Shown here: in pieces, positions 58,939 through 64,000 of the stretch
How positions within the stretch are numbered: the first letter of the stretch is position 1
How the letters are laid out: each line of letters begins with the position of its first letter
Assembly: GCF_014145675.1 (NCBI RefSeq)
Contig: NZ_JACGZW010000021.1
Span: 1 to 64,000 of the forward strand
DNA length: 64,000 bases
Direction: 5' to 3'
Origin: Amycolatopsis dendrobii
Lineage (GTDB): Bacteria; Actinomycetota; Actinomycetes; Mycobacteriales; Pseudonocardiaceae
Position numbers and translations under genes: made by a program
Notes under the pieces: model-generated
The model's input: only the letters and a program-made list of their open reading frames with translations
Told to the model about the DNA's origin: nothing
The model's database searches: none

Positions 58939-58970
58939 GTGGCCTGGTCGTTTCTCGGGAAAATGGCTCT

Positions 58971-58999
58971 TTGTCGGTGCCACTTGCGGCGCTGATACT
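58971..58999 (+). promoter_or_regulatory. Promoter of PaiB-like gene, leaderless
   Basis: TTGTCG (58971-58976), exactly 17 bases, then GATACT (58994-58999), with ATG at 59006. The transcript should start at or near the ATG. The -35 region reads TTGTCGGTG, the full 5' half of the PafBC DNA-damage box, but the -10 is not at its N8 spacing. Confidence 0.5.
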
Positions 59000-59005
59000 G
59001 ATCGC

Positions 59006-59614
59006 ATGCTGATCCACCCCTGGGACGCCGCGGACGAGAACGAATGGCGGGAATGGCTCGCCGGACACGATTTCGGCGAACTGGTCGCCGGCGGCCGCGG
59101 CCGTGATCTCCCCGTGGTGGTGCCGACGCACTTCGTCTTCGACGGCGACGCGACCGTCCGCCTGCATCTCGCCCGGCCGAACCCGGTATGGCCGCTGCTG
59201 GAGGAACACCCGCGCGCCCTGCTGACCGTAACCGGCGATTACGCCTACATCCGCTCGGATTGGAACACCGCCGACGATCCCGCACTCGGCGTGCCCACGT
59301 CGTACTACGCGAGCGTGCAGCTGGCCTGCGACGTCCGGCTCGTCGACGATCCCGAGGAGAAAGCCGCCTTGCTGAACCACCAGCTGGCGCACTTCGAACC
59401 GGACGGCAAGCGCACCCCAGTGTCCGCTGTGGACGCTCCGGACCGGCGGCTGCTGCCCGGGATTCGCGGCGTCGAGCTGACCGTGACCGAGGTGCGGGCG
59501 AAGTTCAAGTACGGCGGGAACAAGAAATCCGAGGACCGGCAGCGGATCGGAGCGCTGCTGTCCGAACGGGACGGTTTCAACGACGCGGAAGCCATCGCGC
59601 ACCTGAAACCGTGA
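59006..59614 (+). CDS. PaiB-like FMN-binding protein
   Basis: A 202-residue protein of the PaiB/pyridoxamine oxidase-like family, an FMN-binding split barrel. The family signs are VPTHFVFDGDATVRLHLARPNP, ALLTVTGDYAYIRSDW, VPTSYYASVQLACDVRLVDD and GIRGVELTVTEVRAKFKYGGNKK. Bacillus PaiB is a negative regulator of sporulation and degradative enzymes; other members are of unknown role, so the regulator label should not be taken as function. The ATG start lacks a Shine-Dalgarno and follows a good promoter. It converges on cobD with a 4-base gap. Confidence 0.85.
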   Translation: MLIHPWDAADENEWREWLAGHDFGELVAGGRGRDLPVVVPTHFVFDGDATVRLHLARPNPVWPLLEEHPRALLTVTGDYAYIRSDWNTADDPALGVPTSYYASVQLACDVRLVDDPEEKAALLNHQLAHFEPDGKRTPVSAVDAPDRRLLPGIRGVELTVTEVRAKFKYGGNKKSEDRQRIGALLSERDGFNDAEAIAHLKP

Positions 59615-59618
59615 CAGC

Positions 59619-60518
59619 TCAAGGGTTTCGGCGGCGCAATCCGGTCAGCACGGCCACGAGCACCGACGTCCCCGCGGCCAGCCAGCCCACCACCCGGGAC
59701 AGCTCCACCGCACGCGTCACGTGCCCGGCATCCGGATTCCGGCCGACCCCCAGCACCGGCAACTCCACCACGCCGTGGGGATACTCAGTCCGCCCGCCGA
59801 CCCGGATCTCCAGCGCCCCAGCGAAAGCCGCCTCGACCCGGCCCGCGTTCGGGCTCGGATGCGCGATCGTGTCCCGCCGCCAAGCCCGCCACGCTCCACC
59901 GGCCGAACCGCCGACCACCGGCGCGCCCAGAACCGTCAACCCGGCAGCCACCCGGGTCGGCAGGAGGTGGACGAGTTCGTCAAGCCGGTCGATCACCCAG
60001 TGCCCGGGAAGCAGTCGGCGCAGCAAGCCGATCGTGCGCGCCGCGAGCAGCCCGGGCACGCCCGCGACCGCGCCCCACAGCAGCGGGGTCACGACCACTT
60101 CGGACGTGTTCTCGGCCAGAGTTTCCACGGACGCACGGGAAAGCCCGATCGTGCTCAGCCCGTCGGTGACGCGCGGGTCCAATTCGGACAGTGTGTCGCG
60201 CGCCGGTTCGAGACGGCCCTCTTCGAGATCGCGAGCCAATTCCGTCCCCTGCGCAGCCAGCCCGGCCGCGCCGACGACCGCCCAGGTCACCACTGCCGTC
60301 GCGGTCGCCTGCAGCACCGGGCTGCGGCGGCCGGTGCGCTCGACCAGCACGCCAGCCGCGACGGCCGCGCCAGCGATTCCGAGACCGGCCGCGCGCCGCG
60401 AACCGGTGGCGGCGACTGCCCGGCGAAAGGCGGTGACCGGCGGACGTCGCCGCGGGTCGCCGAGTGCTCCGTCTGCGGCCAAACCGAGAATCAAGCCGAT
60501 CGCGCGCGCCGCGCTCAC
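59619..60518 (-). CDS. cobD: Adenosylcobinamide-phosphate synthase
   Basis: A 299-residue membrane enzyme that adds aminopropanol phosphate to cobyric acid in cobalamin synthesis. Signs are the start ADGALGDPRRRP, ENTSEVVVTPLLW near 133-145 with metal-binding acidic residues, LDELVHLLPTRV and HPSPNAG near 227. About four hydrophobic segments. It is shorter in its N-terminal half than CbiB of enterics. GTG 60518 has a GGGGGG run 6 bases upstream. Conserved next to SURF1 in M. tuberculosis (Rv2236c). It starts 25 bases after the gluconate regulator gene, so partial cotranscription is possible. Confidence 0.9.
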   Translation of the reverse strand: MSAARAIGLILGLAADGALGDPRRRPPVTAFRRAVAATGSRRAAGLGIAGAAVAAGVLVERTGRRSPVLQATATAVVTWAVVGAAGLAAQGTELARDLEEGRLEPARDTLSELDPRVTDGLSTIGLSRASVETLAENTSEVVVTPLLWGAVAGVPGLLAARTIGLLRRLLPGHWVIDRLDELVHLLPTRVAAGLTVLGAPVVGGSAGGAWRAWRRDTIAHPSPNAGRVEAAFAGALEIRVGGRTEYPHGVVELPVLGVGRNPDAGHVTRAVELSRVVGWLAAGTSVLVAVLTGLRRRNP

Positions 60519-60543
60519 CTGTAGCCCCCCGAACGTGGACGAT

Positions 60544-61251
60544 TCAGTCGCCGAGATTACTCGACACCGCGGCGGCGATTTCCTCGCGTGCCTGCTCCAC
60601 GATGTCGCGCATCGCGCGTTCGGCGCGGACCGGGTCGGCCAGGTCGATCGCCTCGGCGACCTCGACGTGCAGCGCGACCGCCTCGGGCTGCGGTTCGTCT
60701 GGCATCAGGCCGTGTTCGGTGCGCCCGGCGAGCACTTCGGCGACCACTGAGGACAGCTGCGCGAACATCGGATTCCGCGACGCGGACAGCAGCAGATCAT
60801 GGAATGCGACGTCGTGACCGAGGAAGGCGTCAAGATCCCGAGCCCGCGCCGTGCGCTGGAGATGCACCGCCAGCGCGCGCAGCCGTCCGCGCTCCTCCGG
60901 GGTCGCGCGGACCGCGGCGAACCGGGCGGCGCACGGTTCGACGGCTGAACGCAGCTCGGTCAGCGTGCGCAGCGCGGTCGGCCGGTCGGCGCCGTCGAGC
61001 TGCCAGCGGATCAGCCTCGGGTCATAGTGGTTCCACTCGGCCGGCTCGCGGACGGTGACCCCGACGCGGCGGCGGCTGCTGGTCAATCCCATCGTCTCGA
61101 GGACCCGGACTACCTCGCGGGCCACCGTCCGCGACGCCCCGTACCGCTCCTGCAGCTCCTCCGAGCGCAGCACCGCGCCCGGCGCCAGCTCGCCGCTGGC
61201 GATGGCCGCGCCGAGCTCGTCGAGCATGTCCTCGTGCCGATCATTCCCCAC
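60544..61251 (-). CDS. GntR-family regulator (FadR/FCD type) of gluconate genes
   Basis: A 235-residue repressor-like protein. The winged helix is at 8-60 (DELGAAIASGELAPGAVLRSEELQERYGASRTVAREVVRVLETMGL), and the FCD ligand domain follows (ELRSAVEPCAARFAA, FHDLLLSASRNPMF, HVEVAEAIDLAD with the metal-binding histidine). Divergent from gntK-gntP, with an inverted repeat between, so it most likely represses them in the absence of gluconate. GTG 61251 has no Shine-Dalgarno sequence and may be leaderless. Confidence 0.87.
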   Translation of the reverse strand: MGNDRHEDMLDELGAAIASGELAPGAVLRSEELQERYGASRTVAREVVRVLETMGLTSSRRRVGVTVREPAEWNHYDPRLIRWQLDGADRPTALRTLTELRSAVEPCAARFAAVRATPEERGRLRALAVHLQRTARARDLDAFLGHDVAFHDLLLSASRNPMFAQLSSVVAEVLAGRTEHGLMPDEPQPEAVALHVEVAEAIDLADPVRAERAMRDIVEQAREEIAAAVSSNLGD

Positions 61252-61275
61252 GGGCTTAACTTAACCCTCTGACTC

Positions 61276-61311
61276 GATTAAGTACTACTTCTTCTTGATT
61301 AAGTAGTACTT
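61276..61311. promoter_or_regulatory. Operator of the gluconate regulon: inverted and direct repeats
   Basis: AAGTACTACTT (61280-61290) and AAGTAGTACTT (61301-61311) are exact inverted repeats 10 bases apart. GATTAAGTA also recurs as a direct repeat at 61276 and 61297, 21 bases (two helical turns) apart. The AT-rich block lies in the divergent region and is the likely GntR-type binding site. Confidence 0.7.
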
Positions 61312-61353
61312 TTGAGTTTGACTCTCCAGGGCACAAAGACGTGGGAGGTGCGC

Positions 61354-61848
61354 ATGACAGTCATCGTGGTGATGGGCGTATCGGGTTCGGGCAAGACGAC
61401 GGTCGGCAAGGCGGTCGCGGAGGAGCTCGGGGTCGAGTACGCCGAGGCGGACACCTTCCACCCGCAGGCCAACATCGAAAAGATGACCGCGGGCCATCCG
61501 CTCACCGACGAGGACCGCGAGCCGTGGCTCGCCGCGATCGCGCTGTGGATCGCCGAGCACCAGGAAAGCGGCGGCGTGGTCAGCTCGTCCGCGCTGAAGC
61601 GGCGTTACCGCGACGTGCTGCGCGGCGGCTGGGACGTGTGGTTCCTGCACCTGCACGGCTCGCGCGACCTGCTCGCCGAGCGGATGAAGACCCGCAGCGG
61701 CCACTTCATGCCGGTCTCGCTGCTCGATTCCCAGCTCGCCGACCTCGAACCGCTCGAGCCCGACGAGCCGGGCGAAACCTTCGACATCAGCCTCCCGCCC
61801 GCCGATCTCGTCGAGTCGGCCCTGACCGCCTTCCGGAAGTCCGCATGA
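61354..61848 (+). CDS. gntK: Gluconokinase
   Basis: A 164-residue ATP-dependent kinase making 6-phosphogluconate, which enters the pentose phosphate or Entner-Doudoroff route. It is the small GntK/IdnK type with the P-loop GVSGSGKTT (8-16), EADTFHPQANIEKMTAGHPLTDEDR, VVSSSALKRRYRDVLR and MKTRSGHFMP. ATG 61354 has GGGAGG 6 bases upstream. Its stop overlaps the gntP start (ATGA), so the two are coupled. Confidence 0.95.
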   Translation: MTVIVVMGVSGSGKTTVGKAVAEELGVEYAEADTFHPQANIEKMTAGHPLTDEDREPWLAAIALWIAEHQESGGVVSSSALKRRYRDVLRGGWDVWFLHLHGSRDLLAERMKTRSGHFMPVSLLDSQLADLEPLEPDEPGETFDISLPPADLVESALTAFRKSA

Positions 61849-63212
61849 ACACCCTCGCCGCCGGCTGGACCGGCCACGACACCCGCCTGATCGTCGCCAC
61901 GGTGCTCGCCATCGCCGTAATCGTGGTGCTGATCAGCAAGGTCAAACTGCATCCGCTGCTCGCGCTCACGCTGGGCTCCGGCGTGCTCGGCCTGGTCGCC
62001 GGGATGCCGATCGACAAACTGCTCAAGAGTTTCACGAACGGCGTCGGCAGCACCGTCGCGTCCGTCGGCGTGCTGATCGCGTTCGGGGCGATGCTGGGCA
62101 AACTGCTCGCCGATTCCGGCGGCGCGGACCGGATCGTCGACACCGTGCTCGGCCGGGTCCGCGGGCCGGGGCTGCCGTGGGCCATGGCGCTGGTCGCCGC
62201 GCTGATCGGGTTGCCGATGTTCTTCGAGATCGGCCTCGTGATGCTGATCCCGGTGGTGCTGCTGGTCGCCAAGCGCAGCGGAAAACCGGTGCTGCTGCTG
62301 GGAATTCCGGCGCTGGCGGGACTTTCGGTGCTGCACGGCCTGATCCCGCCGCACCCCGGCCCGCTGGCCGCCGCCGGTTCGCTGAACGCCAACGTCGGCC
62401 TCACTCTGGGGCTGGGCCTGCTGGTCGGCCTTCCCACGGTGATCATCGCCGGTCCGCTGTTCGGCCGTCTCGCCGCGAAGATGGTGCCCGACGCCGCGCC
62501 GCCCGCCCGGCTGGTCCCGGAATCCGAGAGCACCGACGAAAAGCACCGGCCGAGCTTCTTCGCGACCCTGTCGACGGTGCTGCTGCCGGTGGTCCTGATG
62601 CTGGCCAAGGCACTCGCGGACATCTTGGCGGACAAGGGAAACCCGGCCCGCCGCGTCCTGGACTTCATCGGCGACCCGCTCGTCGCGCTGCTGCTGGCGG
62701 TCCTCGTCGGCATGGTCGTGCTGGGCCGTCCCGCGCGACTGAACCGGGAACGCCTGTCGTCGATCATCGGCGATTCCCTCGGCCCCATCGCCGGGATCGT
62801 GCTGATCGTTGCCGCGGGCGGCGGGTTCAAGCAGACCCTGGTCGACGCCGGGGTCGGCGACGTCATCACCAGCCTCTCCAAGGGCGCGGACCTCTCCCCG
62901 CTGCTGCTCGGCTGGCTGGTCGCGGTGGCGATCCGCCTGGCGACGGGCTCGGCGACGGTCGCGACGGTTTCCGCGGCGGGCATCGTCGCCCCGCTGGCCG
63001 CGACGCTCGATCCGACGCACAACGCCCTGCTGGTGCTGGCCATCGGTGCCGGGTCGCTCTTCTTCTCGCACCTGAACGACGCCGGGTTCTGGCTGGTCAA
63101 GGAGTACTTCGGGATGTCGGTCGGCCAGACGCTGAAGAGCTGGTCGGTCATGGAAACGGTGATCTCGGTGGTGGCGATCGCGCTGATCCTGCCGTTGGGC
63201 GCACTGCTTTAG
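61845..63212 (+). CDS. gntP: Gluconate:H+ symporter, GntP family
   Basis: A 455-residue membrane carrier with about 12-14 helices. GntP-family signs are VASVGVLIAFGAMLGKLLADSGGADRI near 70-95, HGLIPPHPGPLAAAG near 165, GGGFKQTLVDAGVG near 322 and GSLFFSHLNDAGFWLVKEYFG near 400. It imports gluconate for GntK. ATG 61845 overlaps the gntK stop. A strong terminator follows. Confidence 0.95.
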   Translation: MNTLAAGWTGHDTRLIVATVLAIAVIVVLISKVKLHPLLALTLGSGVLGLVAGMPIDKLLKSFTNGVGSTVASVGVLIAFGAMLGKLLADSGGADRIVDTVLGRVRGPGLPWAMALVAALIGLPMFFEIGLVMLIPVVLLVAKRSGKPVLLLGIPALAGLSVLHGLIPPHPGPLAAAGSLNANVGLTLGLGLLVGLPTVIIAGPLFGRLAAKMVPDAAPPARLVPESESTDEKHRPSFFATLSTVLLPVVLMLAKALADILADKGNPARRVLDFIGDPLVALLLAVLVGMVVLGRPARLNRERLSSIIGDSLGPIAGIVLIVAAGGGFKQTLVDAGVGDVITSLSKGADLSPLLLGWLVAVAIRLATGSATVATVSAAGIVAPLAATLDPTHNALLVLAIGAGSLFFSHLNDAGFWLVKEYFGMSVGQTLKSWSVMETVISVVAIALILPLGALL

Positions 63213-63231
63213 CGCTGGTTGATTCCCTTCA

Positions 63232-63275
63232 CGGCCGCGGCGGGTCTTCCTTTGGCGGAAGTCCCGCCGCGGCCG
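63232..63275. terminator. Bidirectional terminator, 13-base stem
   Basis: CGGCCGCGGCGGG (63232-63244) pairs exactly with 63263-63275, and an inner CTTCC/GGAAG extends it. It separates gntP from the convergent secreted-protein gene. Confidence 0.75.
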
Positions 63276-63289
63276 TTCGGCCCACCTCG

Positions 63290-63766
63290 CTAACGGGCGA
63301 AATCGCCGGTGGAACCGATTGCCAACCGGGTGCCGGTGTGGCTGCTGTACAGCTCGCCGGTCGCGAGAAAGGTGTAGTGGCCGCTCACTCCGCTGACCTT
63401 GGGGGTCCAGCACACCCGCTGGAACGCACCCACGTTCCCATTGCCGCCCTTGCTGTCGCAGTTGACTGAATCCGCCGGAACTGTGTCGCGTTCGCGGTAC
63501 AGCGTCGCCTGCGCCCACTGGCTGGCCGTGAGCTTTTCCCGAAACCCGAGATAGCCCCAATAGTTGTACGAGTCATCGCGGCAGACCGCGACTGTGCCCA
63601 CCAGATCTCCGCCGTAATACAGATCACCGCCGCGGACAACGTGCCCGTACTCGTTGCCGAACTGGCACGTCTGCGCGGCCGCCGAGGCTGAAGCCGAAGG
63701 CGCGACCGCTACCGCAGCCGAAGATATCAGCCCGAGCACCGTCGCCATCTTCACCGCGTTCTTCAT
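63290..63766 (-). CDS. Small secreted cysteine-containing protein, unknown
   Basis: A 158-residue protein with a signal peptide (KNAVK, hydrophobic core, ending SASA near 30). The mature part has four cysteines (in TCQ, VCR, NCD and VCW), rich in Gly/Tyr/Asn, with no motif that I recognise. Four cysteines could form two disulphides. ATG 63766 has a strong GGGAGG about 9 bases upstream. It lies 26 bases downstream of the I36-like gene stop, so both are probably in one transcript. Confidence 0.72.
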   Translation of the reverse strand: MKNAVKMATVLGLISSAAVAVAPSASASAAAQTCQFGNEYGHVVRGGDLYYGGDLVGTVAVCRDDSYNYWGYLGFREKLTASQWAQATLYRERDTVPADSVNCDSKGGNGNVGAFQRVCWTPKVSGVSGHYTFLATGELYSSHTGTRLAIGSTGDFAR

Positions 63767-63792
63767 TTCCCGTCCTCCCCTTGGTTCCTGCC

Positions 63793-64000
63793 TCATGCGC
63801 ACGATCTGAGCGAACTGACCACGTTGTCGAAGCTGTAGCGCGGACCGAGCGGGCCTTGCCACTCCACCGAGATTCGCAACGAACCGCCCGAGTAGCCCGA
63901 GTCCCGGTAGACGCACCACACGCTCGTGGTGCGGTTCCACACATACGAGATCTGATCGTTGAAAACGTGCCCGTTGATTGGTTTCGCGAGATCAGACGAG
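63793..64000 (-). CDS. Peptidase inhibitor family I36-like protein, 5' end outside window
   Basis: Partial: only the C-terminal 68 residues are inside the window, and the start lies beyond the right edge. The frame reads through a segment with HVFNDQISYVWNRTTSVWCVYRDSGYSGG and ends DNVVSSLRSC followed by one residue. This NDxISxVWNR...WCxYxDxxYxG...DNVxSLR.C pattern is that of small secreted proteins of the inhibitor I36 (SMPI-like) family in actinobacteria, which inhibit metalloproteases in the characterised case. The stop is at 63793-63795. It precedes the other secreted protein gene in the same direction. Confidence 0.75.
   Translation of the reverse strand, partial: SSDLAKPINGHVFNDQISYVWNRTTSVWCVYRDSGYSGGSLRISVEWQGPLGPRYSFDNVVSSLRSCA

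Overview
The window is about 70% GC, with GTG and TTG starts, few strong Shine-Dalgarno sites on some genes (several transcripts look leaderless) and long open antisense frames. Together with a SecA2, a LysX-type lysyl-tRNA synthetase/lysyltransferase fusion, an LppX/LprG-type lipoprotein and an AftB-like GT-C enzyme, this points to a mycolata-related actinobacterium, most probably Pseudonocardiales (Amycolatopsis-like). The genus is inferred from gene content, not from a search.

The ends of the window form an old chromosomal backbone. From left to right lie glutamine synthetase (glnA2-like), a CaeA-like alpha/beta hydrolase, panB, then after a gap RNase HI/acid phosphatase, C4 zinc-ribbon protein, Nif3-like protein, low-molecular-weight tyrosine phosphatase, SURF1 and cobD. 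The Mycobacterium tuberculosis genes Rv2222c, Rv2224c, Rv2225, Rv2228c-Rv2230c and Rv2234-Rv2236c follow the same order. Between glnA and panB there are also an MFS carrier, a lipoprotein, secA2, nadE, ogt, a DinB-like protein and lysX, separated by three unusually long non-coding spacers with decayed repeats (11.5-12.0, 12.5-13.2 and 14.4-15.1 kb).

Between panB and the RNase H gene, about 35 kb of mostly accessory content is present: ctaG-uppP, a secreted beta-helix protein and proline iminopeptidase (19.6-23.8 kb); a polyamine/GABA module (23.9-35.4 kb) with a PotABCD-type ABC transporter, aminobutyraldehyde-type dehydrogenase, FadR-type and PucR-type regulators, a soluble Cache protein, GABA transaminase and a second aldehyde dehydrogenase; a metal-receptor/RNB pair and a CooC-like ATPase with a Zur-like box (35.4-38.7 kb); and a seven-gene type IV secretion-like operon (38.97-48.68 kb) with VirB2-, VirB3-, VirB4-, VirB6-, VirB8- and VirB1/NlpC-like products plus a repetitive proline-rich protein, but no relaxase, coupling protein or integrase in view. 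After it come the RNase P RNA gene (minus strand), an sfnG-type monooxygenase with an ArsB-like permease, and a GT-C glycosyltransferase.

The right end holds an FMN-binding PaiB-like protein, a GntR-gntK-gntP gluconate unit with a clear inverted-repeat operator, and two small secreted proteins, the last (peptidase-inhibitor I36-like) cut by the window edge. No tRNA, CRISPR array, insertion sequence or integrase was seen. The features most worth follow-up are the relaxase-free T4SS-like operon, the PafBC-type DNA-damage promoter before ogt, and the Zur-like palindrome before the CooC-like ATPase.
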